A DNA stretch of 64,000 nt from Pirellulaceae bacterium (GTDB lineage Bacteria > Planctomycetota > Planctomycetia > Pirellulales > Pirellulaceae), in contig BPJU01000007.1 in assembly GCA_026004775.1 (NCBI GenBank), positions 248,001 through 312,000 of the forward strand, written 5' to 3'. Positions 1 through 10,496 of this stretch are shown in pieces (the first letter of the stretch is position 1; each line of letters starts with the position of its first letter). The notes beneath the pieces are model-generated. The model ran no database searches, was not told the origin of the DNA, and was given only the letters and a program-made list of their open reading frames with translations. Made by a program: the position numbers and the translations under genes.

Positions 1-1
1 G

Positions 2-3000
2 CAATCGTGGGTGCGCAAGGCAGTTTTCGATGAAGAGCTTGTCCTGCAGCGCCGCAAATTCAAGGCGGCCGATGTCGACGCTCAGCGAGCCAAACTGAAT
101 ATCGCCATTCGTGACAATCGTCCCGAAGCAGAGGTGCAGCAGGAGCAGGCCGCACTGGATAAACTCAGCCAGGAGCTTCAGGTGCTGACGCTCCAATATC
201 AGGCTGCCGCCCAGTACCGCAAGGATCTTCAGGAAATCGTCAAGGAGATGACTCGGGATGCCGACGAGCTTGAGCGGCAGCTCAACAAACATCTGGCCGA
301 TCGCGAACAGCTCGAGCAATCCTTGCAGCAGAAGCGAGCCACTTTCTTTGTCAATTATATTCTGCCCGGGAAAAAGTGGCTGGAACTGCCTATTCTGGAT
401 GCGTTCAATTCACCACTGAGAATCGACAATCTGTGGAGCGAGGGGTTGGAGGAAAACTACAACCACCGCTGGGTTCGGCGATTCGACCGGTGCACTACTT
501 GCCACAAATCGATCGACAAGAGCATGCCCGGTACGGCGGATGTGCCGGCGTATCCACATGAGACGTGGATCGAGTTCGAGCTGGTTTGGGCTCAAGAGGC
601 GGCCCAAGCCGGGCAAAACGGCCAGTCATTGCACGCCCAGGCCGCCGATACAACCCAGGTGGAGCGATTGGTTGGCTTGAGGTTGGCTGACGAGGGGCTC
701 GTGCGCTGGTCGGACGTGACGGTGGCGTATGTGCGACCGAAGTCGCCGGCCGCCGAAGCTCGGCCCACCGCTCATGCCACTCGTGCCGACCAGCTACTGG
801 AGACCGACCAGGTGCGCCGATTGGCGCTGAAGCCCGTGCCGTTCTCCGACGTTCAAGTACCGCCCGGATTGATCGTGGGCGATGTGATCGAACAGGTCAA
901 TGGCGATCGGATTACCAGTTCCGGGCGTGTGGCCTTTGCGTTGCTGCAAGCCTATCAAGAGGGAAAGCCGGTACGGTTGACGGTACGACGGGGAGTGCCG
1001 CATCCGTATGCCAGCCATCCGCGACTGGATCTGTTTGTCGGATCGGCCAGCCCGCACAAGATGGCCGAGTTTGCCTGTACCGTGTGCCACGAAGGGCAGG
1101 GCAGTGCCACCGAATTCAAATGGGCCTCGCATTCGCCGAACACGCCTGACCAGCAGCGGCGGTGGATCGACGAACACGACTGGTTCGACAACCACCACTG
1201 GGTCTATCCGATGTTTCCGAAGCGCTTCGCCGAAAGCGCTTGCTTGAAGTGCCATCATGATGTGATCGAGCTGGAGCCGAGCGAGCGGTTTCCGGATCCA
1301 CCGGCACCGAAGTTGATGCACGGCTACCACCTGATCCGTCGCTATGGCTGTTTCGGATGCCACGAAATCAACGGCTCGGATGGAACGCAGCGGATCGGGC
1401 CGGATCTGCGGCTGGAGCCGAACTACTTTGCCGCCGCCCTTCAATTGAAGGCCGATCCGAGTTACGAGGCGATGACGCCCGAGGAGCGACAGTGGGTAGA
1501 AACGGTGATTTATCATCCGGAGCAGCCCGAGGCTCGACGCAAGCTTTACCAGGCTCTGGTCGAAGATGCCGGGGCGGAAAAGCCCCGATTTACCGTGGCG
1601 GCACGCGAGCAGTTGGCTCCTTTGCTCAAAGATGTCGAATCGCCCGGACAGCTCCGCAAAGTGGGACCCAGCTTGCGCTTCGTCAAAGAAAAACTCGACG
1701 GGGCTTTTCTCTACGACTGGATCCGGGAGCCGAAACGCTTCCGTCCGGATACGCGAATGCCGCAGTTTTTCGGTCTGTGGAACCATTTGGCCGATGAGGA
1801 GAGTTTGGATCGGGCAAGGAGGTTTGAGACGGTCGAAATTCTAGGGATCGTGGAGTACCTGCTGGATCGGTCGCAGCCGTTCCAGTACGTACAGCCACCG
1901 GCGGGAATTACGCCGTCCAGCCGCGAGGAGAAGATTGCCCGGGGTAAAGTCGCTTTCCAGACTCGAGGTTGTCTGGCTTGCCACACGCATCGCGATTTTC
2001 CCGAGGCCTTGGAGTATCGCGCCAAGGAGACGATTCCTCAGGCGCCGGACCTTTCGAATTTGGGAGACAAGCTGGATCCGCAGCGCAATCCCAACGGACG
2101 AGCGTGGCTGTATTCGTGGCTCAAACAGCCGATGCGCTACCATGCACGCACGTTGATGCCGGAGATGTTTCTGGAGCCATACGAGCAGAAGGATGCCTCA
2201 GGCAATGTAGTGGCCGTGTATGATCCGGCTGAAGATATTACGGAGTATTTGTTGAGCAGTCGCGGCGGATGGCAGCCGGCCGCAGATACGCCTGCGGCGC
2301 TGGATGAATCGATGCGGCAGGCGCTCGATGAACTGATGCTGGAACACCTGAAGGGCATTTTCTATGTCGCATCGGCACGCCAGTACATCGAGCGCGGTAT
2401 TCCCGACGATCAAGCTCGGGAACTGAAAGGCGCCGAGCGGGAGTTGATCGTGGCGGCTGACCAGTTCCGCGATCCGAATCACCAACTGAGCCCGCAGCAG
2501 AAGTTGCTTTATATCGGCCGCAAATCGATCGCCAAATACGGCTGCTACGGATGCCACGACATCCCCGGCTTCGAGGATGCCAAACCGATCGGTACGCCTC
2601 TGGCCGACTGGGGGCGTAAGGATCCGTCGCGGTTGGCGTTCGAGCATATCGCCCACTATATCGAGCATGGGCATGGTGCGGCCGCTCACGGTAACAAGGA
2701 GCATTCGGATGCTGCTGGCGGGCATGCCGCGGAGCTGCTCAGTTATGAAGACCAACAGACGGAAGCCTATTTCCGCGACCAGTTGATGTCCGGCAGCCGC
2801 ATCGGCTTCATCTATCAGAAGCTCAAAGAACCGCGCAGCTACGATTACGACATGACCCGCAACAAGGGTTACAATGAGTGGTTGCGGATGCCGCAATTCC
2901 CGTTTGATATGCACCAGCGCGAGGCGGTGATTACGTTCGTGCTCGGTTTGGTAGCGGAACCGCCCAGTCAGAAATATATTTACAAGCCGGATGCCAGGAC

Positions 3001-4225
3001 CAAAGCCATCCTGGAGGGCCGCCGTGTATTAGAAAAGTACAATTGCGGCGGCTGTCATATACTTCAGGCTGAGCGGTGGCAGTTGGCGTTTCGTCCGGGC
3101 ACATTCGGCCAAGCTCCGGAGATTCCCGGATTCGATTTCACTTTCCATCGCGCAACGCAGTCCGAATTGGAGCAGTCTCGCAAAACGGACAACAGCGGTC
3201 TGCTGCATGCGACGGTAGAGGGGCTGCCGCTTCTGGACAACGACGGCTTGCCCCTGGCGATGGACATCGAAGGCGAACCGCTCTTCCCGGAAGAAAAATA
3301 CAATCCGCAGAACGTCTTTTTCTCGATGATGCTGCTGAAGCCCGCGATTCTGGAGGGAGAGGTTTTCCAGGTGCAGCAAGGAGCCTTGCCGATCCGCGTG
3401 TCGGATGTGATGCGGCGTTATCCGGCCGAAGGCGGCGATGTGACTCGTTACCTGTTGCCGCATGTCGTGGAGCTGGAAAAGCAGCTCAACCCGAATTTGA
3501 AGGCCTCGGAAAGTTGGGGATGGCTGCCTCCACCTCTGGTGGGAGAAGGCCTGAAAGTACAGCCCGACTGGTTGCATGACTTCTTGCTCAAGCCGTATCC
3601 GATTCGTCCGGCCGTGGTGATGCGGATGCCGCGCTTCAATATGTCGTCGGAGGAAGCGGCTCGTTTGGTCGATTATTTTGCGGCGAAAGACGACGCCGAG
3701 TTCCCGTATACGTTCGCCGAGACGCGGCAGCCGGAGCGGCTCCAGCAGCGCGAAATCCAGTACCGGGAGCGGCTCCAGCAGGCGGGAGCCGAACCGGGAC
3801 GTGGCCGGCTGCAAGACGCCATGCGCGTCGTGACCAACAGCCAGTATTGTGTGCAGTGCCACATCGTCGGCGACTTTGTCCCCACAAAGGAAGAGCGGGG
3901 CAAAGGGCCGAATCTTGCTGAGATTTATCGGCGTCTGAGACCCGATTACGTGCGGCGGTGGGTGGCAAGACCAGCCGGTATTTTGCCGTACACCGGCATG
4001 CCGGTGGTGTTTACCGACAATCCGGACCAGCCGGGAGGAACCAACGTTCCGCAGACGTTGTATCTCGGATCCAGTCTGGAACAGTTGGACGCGGTGGTTG
4101 ACCTGCTGATGAACTACGACCGGTTTACGGCCGGCCACTACCAGGTGGCGCCGCTGGTGAAGGCCCAGCAGCCGGCTGCTGCGCCGGCCGAGCAGGGCGC
4201 GTCGGGTGCGGAGCAGAGTCGCTGA
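2..4225 (+). CDS. Octaheme c-type cytochrome with PDZ domain (5' partial)
   Basis: The reading frame is open to the left edge of the window, so the gene starts upstream; the first internal start codon is GTG at 11. Counted from there, eight CxxCH heme c motifs lie at about residues 161, 356, 411, 447, 654, 845, 1012 and 1280. The N-terminal 110 residues are a charged, probably coiled-coil stretch. A PDZ-like segment (GLIVGDVIEQVNGDRI) lies near residues 280-335, between hemes 1 and 2. Multiheme proteins of this type act outside the cytoplasmic membrane in electron transfer. Its place directly upstream of cupredoxins, a diheme cytochrome and a cytochrome c oxidase suggests it feeds electrons to that oxidase, which is inference. 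The membrane anchor or signal sequence would be upstream. No named family is claimed. Confidence 0.85.
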   Translation, partial: QSWVRKAVFDEELVLQRRKFKAADVDAQRAKLNIAIRDNRPEAEVQQEQAALDKLSQELQVLTLQYQAAAQYRKDLQEIVKEMTRDADELERQLNKHLADREQLEQSLQQKRATFFVNYILPGKKWLELPILDAFNSPLRIDNLWSEGLEENYNHRWVRRFDRCTTCHKSIDKSMPGTADVPAYPHETWIEFELVWAQEAAQAGQNGQSLHAQAADTTQVERLVGLRLADEGLVRWSDVTVAYVRPKSPAAEARPTAHATRADQLLETDQVRRLALKPVPFSDVQVPPGLIVGDVIEQVNGDRITSSGRVAFALLQAYQEGKPVRLTVRRGVPHPYASHPRLDLFVGSASPHKMAEFACTVCHEGQGSATEFKWASHSPNTPDQQRRWIDEHDWFDNHHWVYPMFPKRFAESACLKCHHDVIELEPSERFPDPPAPKLMHGYHLIRRYGCFGCHEINGSDGTQRIGPDLRLEPNYFAAALQLKADPSYEAMTPEERQWVETVIYHPEQPEARRKLYQALVEDAGAEKPRFTVAAREQLAPLLKDVESPGQLRKVGPSLRFVKEKLDGAFLYDWIREPKRFRPDTRMPQFFGLWNHLADEESLDRARRFETVEILGIVEYLLDRSQPFQYVQPPAGITPSSREEKIARGKVAFQTRGCLACHTHRDFPEALEYRAKETIPQAPDLSNLGDKLDPQRNPNGRAWLYSWLKQPMRYHARTLMPEMFLEPYEQKDASGNVVAVYDPAEDITEYLLSSRGGWQPAADTPAALDESMRQALDELMLEHLKGIFYVASARQYIERGIPDDQARELKGAERELIVAADQFRDPNHQLSPQQKLLYIGRKSIAKYGCYGCHDIPGFEDAKPIGTPLADWGRKDPSRLAFEHIAHYIEHGHGAAAHGNKEHSDAAGGHAAELLSYEDQQTEAYFRDQLMSGSRIGFIYQKLKEPRSYDYDMTRNKGYNEWLRMPQFPFDMHQREAVITFVLGLVAEPPSQKYIYKPDARTKAILEGRRVLEKYNCGGCHILQAERWQLAFRPGTFGQAPEIPGFDFTFHRATQSELEQSRKTDNSGLLHATVEGLPLLDNDGLPLAMDIEGEPLFPEEKYNPQNVFFSMMLLKPAILEGEVFQVQQGALPIRVSDVMRRYPAEGGDVTRYLLPHVVELEKQLNPNLKASESWGWLPPPLVGEGLKVQPDWLHDFLLKPYPIRPAVVMRMPRFNMSSEEAARLVDYFAAKDDAEFPYTFAETRQPERLQQREIQYRERLQQAGAEPGRGRLQDAMRVVTNSQYCVQCHIVGDFVPTKEERGKGPNLAEIYRRLRPDYVRRWVARPAGILPYTGMPVVFTDNPDQPGGTNVPQTLYLGSSLEQLDAVVDLLMNYDRFTAGHYQVAPLVKAQQPAAAPAEQGASGAEQSR

Positions 4226-4454
4226 GTTCGGAGAGGGCAAACCAATCGGCCTGAAGGGCCGTTGATACAAAAAGATAGGTTTGCTGGCAAGTTGAGGTGG
4301 TTGTCCTTGGCGCGGGTTGGGGATCACCCGTAATCCGGGCAACCGAGGTAGGGTACCTGAAACCGGCCCTGAGGGTCATTGGTCTTCGGGGCTGGCGACC
4401 GGCAACTGGCCAGGATGCCGCGGCTGGCTCGCCGAATCGAAAGGAGGAAGCAAC

Positions 4455-5270
4455 ATGCGTCGTCAACGTGGCGTGTTTGTTCTGGTTTCCACGGTCCTTT
4501 TTGTGGGGCTGGTGCCAGGTTCGGTTCCGCCGTTGTTTGCCCAGGGTTGGGGAAATCTCAAGGTGCGTTTCGTTTACGGCGGCCAAGCGCCCATGCCCCA
4601 GCCGCTGCAGATCACGAAGGACCAGGCATTCTGCGGCAAGTTCGACGTCGTTGATGAGTCGCGGGTCGTGGATCCTCAGACCAAAGGTCTGGCCAACGTC
4701 GTCGGTTTCCTGTATGTGTCGCGTACCGATCCGAAGAAGCCCAGCATCCATCCGTCGTATGACGAGCTGAAGAACAAGCCTGTCAAATTGGACAACGACA
4801 AATGCCGCTTTTCCCCGCATGTGGCTGTGGTGTGGACGGAGCAGGTTCTGGAGCTGGGCAATTCGGACGAAGTGGCTCACAATACCAACATTGCTACCCT
4901 GAATCCAGCCAATCCTCCTATCAATCAATTGATTCCGGCCCAGAAGAGTATCGAGCACCGATTCAAACAGCCGGAGAATCTGCCGATTCCCGTGGCATGC
5001 AATATCCACCCGTGGATGAAAGGTTATGTAGTAGTTCGTGACAATCCCTATGCGGCGGTCAGTAATGAGAAGGGCGAATTGGTGATCGAAAATATTCCGG
5101 CGGGCGAGTGGAAGTTCCGTTTCTGGCAAGAAGCGGTTGGGTATGTGAGCAAGGTGGAAGTGAACGGCAAACCGACAACGTGGACTCGGGGGGAAGTGAC
5201 GGTGCGGATCACCGACGGGCAGACGACCGACTTGGGAACGGTTGTCGTACCCGCTTCGGCGTTCAAGTAA
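4455..5270 (+). CDS. Secreted cupredoxin-like protein (methylamine-utilisation-type domain), copy 1
   Basis: The start is the ATG at 4455, 7 nt after a perfect AAGGAGG at 4441-4447, giving 271 aa. An N-terminal signal peptide ends near PPLFAQG. The middle holds a cupredoxin-like domain with candidate type-1 copper ligands: His in NSDEVAHNT, then Cys, His and Met in CNIHPWM. The C-terminal part (NEKGELVIENIPAGEWKFRFW) resembles the carboxypeptidase-regulatory-like beta-sandwich that often accompanies such proteins. It is probably a periplasmic copper electron carrier or a copper chaperone for the downstream oxidase. The next gene is a paralogue with the same ligand pattern. Copper binding is inferred from motif only. 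Confidence 0.8.
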   Translation: MRRQRGVFVLVSTVLFVGLVPGSVPPLFAQGWGNLKVRFVYGGQAPMPQPLQITKDQAFCGKFDVVDESRVVDPQTKGLANVVGFLYVSRTDPKKPSIHPSYDELKNKPVKLDNDKCRFSPHVAVVWTEQVLELGNSDEVAHNTNIATLNPANPPINQLIPAQKSIEHRFKQPENLPIPVACNIHPWMKGYVVVRDNPYAAVSNEKGELVIENIPAGEWKFRFWQEAVGYVSKVEVNGKPTTWTRGEVTVRITDGQTTDLGTVVVPASAFK

Positions 5271-5332
5271 AGGAAGAAGTTTTCTGTGAGGTGGCGTCCC
5301 GCGCGGGAGGTCCGGTCAAGGGAATTTTCGCG

Positions 5333-6262
5333 ATGCATAGAGCAGGTCGATGGATACTGTTCAGTGGTGCGGTTGTGCCGCTGTGTTTGCTGGTGATTTT
5401 GCCGGGGTGTGCCCGGAAGTTGCCTGCGGATGTGTCGCCCAGGATGGATGTGGTGCGCGAAATTCGCCAGGCACTGGGCAGCGGCACGGCTGCCACGGAG
5501 TCGACCGCCTCGACGGCCGAGCCGACGGGATTCGCGACGTTCGAAGGGGTTTTCCGCGTTGTCGGTACTCCACCGCCGCGTACGCCACTGCCGGTAAGCG
5601 GTGGCGACGCCGGGTACTGTGCGCCCGGCGGCAAAGCGCCTTTGTCCGAACAAGTGGTGGTAGGACCCAATGGCGGGTTGGCCAACGTGCTGGTGACGCT
5701 CGATATGAAAATCCCTGACACCTGGATCCACCCGGATTATGCGGCTACAGCCAACGCCACGCTGACCGGCGACGATGCCTTTGATCAGAAAGGATGCGTT
5801 TTTCTGTCACATGTTTTCGCGATGCGGGCGACACAGACCGTCGAAATACGCAACAGCGACGATGTATCCCACAATACCAACCTTGCCGGCAAGGGCCGAG
5901 CGCGGGTGGAAAACCGAGTCATTCCGGCTCACGGAAGTTTCCTCTATGCACCGGGCGGGCCTTCTGGAGTTCCGTTCGATGTGTCGTGCAACATCCATCC
6001 CTGGATGAAGGCCTATATGTATGTGGCGGACCACCCGTACTTTGCGGTGACTGACGAAGAGGGAAAATTCCGGATCGAAAATGTGCCGGCCGGCGTCGAG
6101 TTGCAATTCAAGGTGTGGAAGGAGGTCAAACCATCGGATTGGTCGGGAGTGACGGTCAACGGGGCGCCGGGCAATTGGAGTCGGGGGCGCTTCAAAGTGA
6201 CGCTCCAACCCGGTGAAACGCTTCAGTGGCAGGTGCAAGTCGATGCAGCGACGCTGCAATGA
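5333..6262 (+). CDS. Cupredoxin-like lipoprotein, copy 2
   Basis: The chosen start at 5333 gives 309 aa beginning with a lipoprotein signal (hydrophobic stretch followed by the lipobox LPGC). Earlier in-frame starts would overlap the preceding gene. The body repeats the architecture of the gene just upstream: NSDDVSHNTN supplies a candidate His ligand, CNIHPWM supplies Cys, His and Met, and a C-terminal segment (EEGKFRIENVPAGVELQFKV) matches the carboxypeptidase-regulatory-like sandwich. The two genes look like a tandem duplication, one copy soluble or secreted and one lipid-anchored. The likely role is extracytoplasmic copper electron transfer in the same chain as the downstream cytochromes. 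Confidence 0.78.
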   Translation: MHRAGRWILFSGAVVPLCLLVILPGCARKLPADVSPRMDVVREIRQALGSGTAATESTASTAEPTGFATFEGVFRVVGTPPPRTPLPVSGGDAGYCAPGGKAPLSEQVVVGPNGGLANVLVTLDMKIPDTWIHPDYAATANATLTGDDAFDQKGCVFLSHVFAMRATQTVEIRNSDDVSHNTNLAGKGRARVENRVIPAHGSFLYAPGGPSGVPFDVSCNIHPWMKAYMYVADHPYFAVTDEEGKFRIENVPAGVELQFKVWKEVKPSDWSGVTVNGAPGNWSRGRFKVTLQPGETLQWQVQVDAATLQ

Positions 6263-6311
6263 CATAACCAGTACGAACCTCGGGAGGTCGTTGTTGAAAA
6301 CGAGGCATTCC

Positions 6312-7646
6312 ATGAGCGGAGTGGGTAACCCGGAAGGTATCGGGAGCCAAGGGCGCGTGCCGGCGCCGATCGCCGGCGGTTCGGCCGAAGTTCGGATCGG
6401 TGGGTTGGGCAGACTGCCCGTGCGCCGTTTCGTTGCCGTTTTGGTCGGGATCGTTTTGCTGGCCAGTTTCGGTTGTGGAGCACCGGTGGCGGAATTCCGC
6501 ACGAACGAACTGTACTTGATCCATCAGGAGTTCAAGAGCGAGCCGTTGCCGGCGAGCAAACGCCGCGAGCTCCAGCAAAACCTCAAAGACCTGATGGTCG
6601 CGCTGTTCGGTACTCCGGACGAGCCGTATTTTCCGGAGGTGGAAGGGGTGGACATCCGCCGGGTGTGCGACCCGGTCAAGCTCCAGATGGCGGCCGGTCC
6701 GGTGCGGTTGGAGCGTTCCGGTGCTCCGCGAGGGCTGTATCGGGAACACTGCGCGCATTGTCACGGCATTACCGGTGATGGGCGGGGACCGACCGCCGAG
6801 TTCTTGAATCCCTATCCGCGGGATTATCGTCGCGGGCTGTACAAGTTCAAATCCACCCCGGCGGCGGAACCTCCGACTCATGAAGATCTCCAGCGCATCC
6901 TGATCAACGGGATTCCGGGCACGGCGATGCCGTCGTTCCGGCTGTTGCCGGAGCAGGATCGCGAGGCACTGATCCATTATGTGCGCTATTTGTCGATCCG
7001 CGGGCAGGTCGAACGCACTTTGTTGGAAGCGACGTTCCAGACGGGGGATCTGGACCTTACGGAGATTTCGCTCGAGCAGTTAAAAGCGCCGGAGAACATC
7101 GAATTTGTCAAGTCGGTGGTGGCGGACATTGTGACGCGTTGGGCGCAGGCCGACTATCAGGCGACGCCGGTGCCGCCTCCGCCGGAGAATTTTGAATCGG
7201 CGGAGTCGATACGGCGCGGGCGGGAGTTGTTCTATGGGCCGATCGCCAACTGCGTCAAATGTCATGGTGAAACGGCGCTGGGTGACGGGCAGACCACCGA
7301 CTATGACGAATGGACGAAGGAGTTGATGCCGAATGAGCCGGACAAGGTGGCTCGTTTCCTGGCCACGGGCGCGGCACTCCCGCCGCGCAATATCCGTCCG
7401 CGCAATTTGAGGCTCAACGTTTTCCGGGGTGGTCGCCGTCCGGTAGATCTCTACTGGCGGATCCGCAACGGGATTTTGGCCTCGGGTATGCCGGCGGCCT
7501 CAATGAAGCCGGACGATGCTCCGCCGGATGATCCTCGCTTGACCAGTGACGATATCTGGCACTTGGTGGCGTATGTTCGGAGTTTGCCGTACGACGATTT
7601 GAGTGCTCCGCAGCATCTGCCGGTTTACCAGCGCGAGCGGCAGTAG
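6312..7646 (+). CDS. Diheme c-type cytochrome lipoprotein
   Basis: This encodes about 444 aa from the ATG at 6312. A TTG at 6294, 6 nt behind GGGAGG, is an equally good start. A hydrophobic stretch ending in the lipobox ASFGC at about residues 37-56 indicates a lipid-anchored exported protein. Two heme c sites are visible: REHCAHCHGITGDG and IANCVKCHGETALGDG, each followed by the typical class I cytochrome continuation. It sits directly ahead of coxB and is the most likely immediate electron donor to the oxidase, by position and by the common pairing of diheme cytochromes with caa3-like enzymes. Confidence 0.82.
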   Translation: MSGVGNPEGIGSQGRVPAPIAGGSAEVRIGGLGRLPVRRFVAVLVGIVLLASFGCGAPVAEFRTNELYLIHQEFKSEPLPASKRRELQQNLKDLMVALFGTPDEPYFPEVEGVDIRRVCDPVKLQMAAGPVRLERSGAPRGLYREHCAHCHGITGDGRGPTAEFLNPYPRDYRRGLYKFKSTPAAEPPTHEDLQRILINGIPGTAMPSFRLLPEQDREALIHYVRYLSIRGQVERTLLEATFQTGDLDLTEISLEQLKAPENIEFVKSVVADIVTRWAQADYQATPVPPPPENFESAESIRRGRELFYGPIANCVKCHGETALGDGQTTDYDEWTKELMPNEPDKVARFLATGAALPPRNIRPRNLRLNVFRGGRRPVDLYWRIRNGILASGMPAASMKPDDAPPDDPRLTSDDIWHLVAYVRSLPYDDLSAPQHLPVYQRERQ

Positions 7647-7730
7647 CGGGGCGGTGCCACACCGAGGCGGGGTCGCGTGGCGGCCTGAACACAGAACGAT
7701 GGGGTCGATTATTGAGGGAGCAGGCAGATC

Positions 7731-8561
7731 GTGAACCGATGGGCTGAACGGTTGTGGAGCCTGTTGTTTTTGATGGTGCCGGTGGCCGGCGTAGGAGTGT
7801 TTATCTGGGCGATGGCTGACGGATACGGCATGCGCGGTCATTGGCTGCCGGAGAATATCGACGAGCAGGGCAAGGTGATCGATTCGTTGTTCCTGTTCAT
7901 CCTGGGGCTGACCGGAGTGATATTTGTCGGTACCGGAGTGGCGCTGTTTTGGTTTTTGTGGCGGTATGGTGCCGCCGGCAATCGGGATGCACGCGTCAGG
8001 TACACGCACGGTAGCCACACTCTGGAGGTGGTCTGGTCGATCTTGCCGGCAGCCACGCTGCTTTTTATCGCCATTTATCAGATGGACGCGTGGGCCGATG
8101 CCAAGATCCGCCGGCCGACGATCGTTGTCAATGGGCAAGAGCAACCCAAGCCGCCGATTGCCGAGATCACAGGCCGACAATTCGAATGGCGGATCCGCTA
8201 CGCGGGCCGGGACGGGGTGATTGGGACTCGGGATGATCTGTTCACGGTCAATGAATTGCATCTGCCTGTCCACGAAGAGATCGTCCTGGTGATCAAGACC
8301 GAAGACGTGCTGCACAGTTTTTTCCTGCCGAACCTGCGGGTCAAGCAGGACGTGGTTCCGGGGATGAAGCAGTATGTCTGGTTCAAGCCGATCCGTACCG
8401 GGCAGTATGATATCGTATGTGCCGAGTTGTGCGGTTGGGGGCATTACAAGATGCGCGGGCGGCTCGTGTTGCAGACTCGGGAAGAATTCGATCGTTGGTT
8501 TGAGCAGGAATGGAACAATCAGGAGCTGAGAAGCTATACGCCTCCAGAGCCTGAAGAATAA
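7731..8561 (+). CDS. coxB: Cytochrome c oxidase subunit II
   Basis: The GTG start at 7731 follows GAGGGAG and gives 276 aa. Two N-terminal transmembrane segments (near residues 8-30 and 48-75) are followed by a periplasmic cupredoxin domain. The CuA site is intact: His in DVLHSFFLPN, and Cys, Cys, His and Met in CAELCGWGHYKM. No heme c motif is fused to the C-terminus, so this is not a caa3-type fused subunit; a separate diheme cytochrome lies just upstream instead. It accepts electrons and passes them to subunit I, encoded 75 bp downstream. Confidence 0.96.
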   Translation: MNRWAERLWSLLFLMVPVAGVGVFIWAMADGYGMRGHWLPENIDEQGKVIDSLFLFILGLTGVIFVGTGVALFWFLWRYGAAGNRDARVRYTHGSHTLEVVWSILPAATLLFIAIYQMDAWADAKIRRPTIVVNGQEQPKPPIAEITGRQFEWRIRYAGRDGVIGTRDDLFTVNELHLPVHEEIVLVIKTEDVLHSFFLPNLRVKQDVVPGMKQYVWFKPIRTGQYDIVCAELCGWGHYKMRGRLVLQTREEFDRWFEQEWNNQELRSYTPPEPEE

Positions 8562-8638
8562 CTTGCTCAACGGGCGGGGCGCGGCGGATGGCGTGACCGC
8601 CATACGGTCCGAAGCCGCGTGAGCGGAGGAGTCGAGTG

Positions 8639-10442
8639 ATGATCCAGAAAAGCCACAACGAAGTTCACGAAGGGGATGCCGCTCGAGGCGGCATGACCTT
8701 TTGGGAGTTTCTCAACACCTATGTCTTTTCCCGGGACCATAAGGTGATCGGGTTGCAGTTCTTGTTCTCGACACTGTTATGGTTTCTGGTGGGAGGCATC
8801 TTGGCATTGGGGATCCGCTGGCAACTGGCGTATCCCTGGCAGCCGATGCCGATCATCGGCCAGTGGTTGTTTGCCGAGGAGGGGGGGCAGATTTCCCCGG
8901 AGTTTTACACCACGCTTTTCACGATGCATGCCACGGTGATGATCTTTTTTGTGATCATCCCGATTTTGGCAGGCGCGTTCGGGAACTTCCTGATCCCGTT
9001 GATGATCGGCGCAGAGGACATGGCGTTTCCGACGCTGAACATGTTGAGTTATTGGTTCATGTGGCCGGCGTTTATTTGTATCGGTTTGAGCTTTTTTGCG
9101 CCGCCGTATGGGGCCGGTGCCGGCTGGACCAGTTATCCGACGCTCGCTTCCAATCCGGCCGCAGCGCCGGCCAGCGGGCATGCACAGACGTTGTGGCTGC
9201 TGGGCATTACGTTCGTGGGAGTCTCCTCGATGATGGGATCGGTCAATTATATGACCACCATCATCCAGATGCGTGCCCCGGGCATGACGATGTTCCGCCT
9301 GCCACTTACGATCTGGGGGATGTTTATCACGGCGATCTTGCAGGCATTTGCATTGCCGATTCTTACCGCGGCCGGTTTCATGCAATTGATGGACCGGATG
9401 TTAGGCACAGGGTTTTTTCACCCCGGAACAGTGGGTAATCAACAACGCGGCGCCGGTTAGCGGCGGGGGCCAAACGTTGTTGTGGCAACACTTGTTCTGG
9501 TTCTATTCGCATCCGGCCGTCTACATCATGATCTTGCCGGCGATGGGAATGGTTTCGGACATGGTCGCCTGCTTTGCCCGCAAGCCCATCTTCGGTTATA
9601 AGCCGATGGTCTATTCGATTTCGGGAATCGCCGGGTTGGGCTTCATCGTCTGGGGGCACCACATGTTTGTATCCGGCATGAATCCGGTGTTGGGAATGAC
9701 GTTTATGGTGGCCACGATGATGATCGCATTGCCCAGTGCAGTGAAAGTTTTCAATTGGCTGGGAACATTGTGGGGAGGAAAGATCCGGTTTACCACGCCC
9801 ATGTTGTTCTCGCTGGCATTTATTTCGATGTTCATCATCGGAGGCCTTTCGGGTATTTTCATGGCGGCTACGCCCGTCGATATCTTTATTCACGATACCT
9901 ATTTCATTGTGGCGCACTTCCACTATGTGTTGTTCGGCGGCACGGCGATGGCCGTGTTCGGAGCGATCTATTTCTGGTTCCCGAAGATGTTCGGCAGGAT
10001 GATGAATGAACCGCTGGGGAAATTGCACTTTTTCCTTACATTCATTTTCCTCAACGGCACGTTTTTTACCATGCATATTCTGGGAGCCGTGGGTTTTCCG
10101 CGGCGGCTGGCGGACCCGTATCCGTACATGACATTCGAGCATTTACGGCCGATGAATGTATTTATGACGTGGTGTGCCATCGCGATGGTAGCCAGCCAGG
10201 CGATTTTTGCCGCGAACTTTTTCTTGAGTATTTTCTTTGGGCCGAAGGTGGGGCGCAATCCTTGGGGAGCCAATTCCTTGGAATGGGCGGCTCCCAGTCC
10301 TCCGGGGCACGGCAATTTCGACTTCCAGCCGGTGGTTTATCGCGGGCCGTATGAGTATGGTTCGCCGGAGGTGGAGACCGATTATTATCCGCAGAATCAG
10401 CCGCCTCCGCCGGGCCGCGCGGCGGTGAAAGCGGAGCATTGA
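8639..10442 (+). CDS. coxA: Cytochrome c oxidase subunit I, interrupted by a +1 frameshift
   Basis: The frame starting at 8639 (ATG, behind GCGGAGGAG) ends at 9460, while the rest of the protein continues in another frame to 10442. Removing one T from the T6 run at 9413-9418 restores one continuous protein of about 600 aa. Visible signatures are the heme a ligand region (FTMHATVMIFF), the CuB and heme a3 regions (FWFYSHPAVY, VWGHHMFVSG) and HDTYFIVAHFHYVLFGG. YSHPxV in place of GHPEV is the hallmark of A2-type heme-copper oxidases. This is the catalytic proton-pumping subunit. The break may be a sequencing or assembly error or a true mutation; the flanking sequence is otherwise undamaged. Confidence 0.9.
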
Positions 10443-10496
10443 AGCAGGCAAACAAGGTAGATTGGAGCGGGTTGCAAGAATGACGAGTGGCTGACC

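Noticed and set aside
794-4342. Long minus-strand frames opposite the octaheme cytochrome gene
   Set aside because: The plus strand holds eight CxxCH motifs in one frame; the minus-strand products are low-complexity and start without signals.
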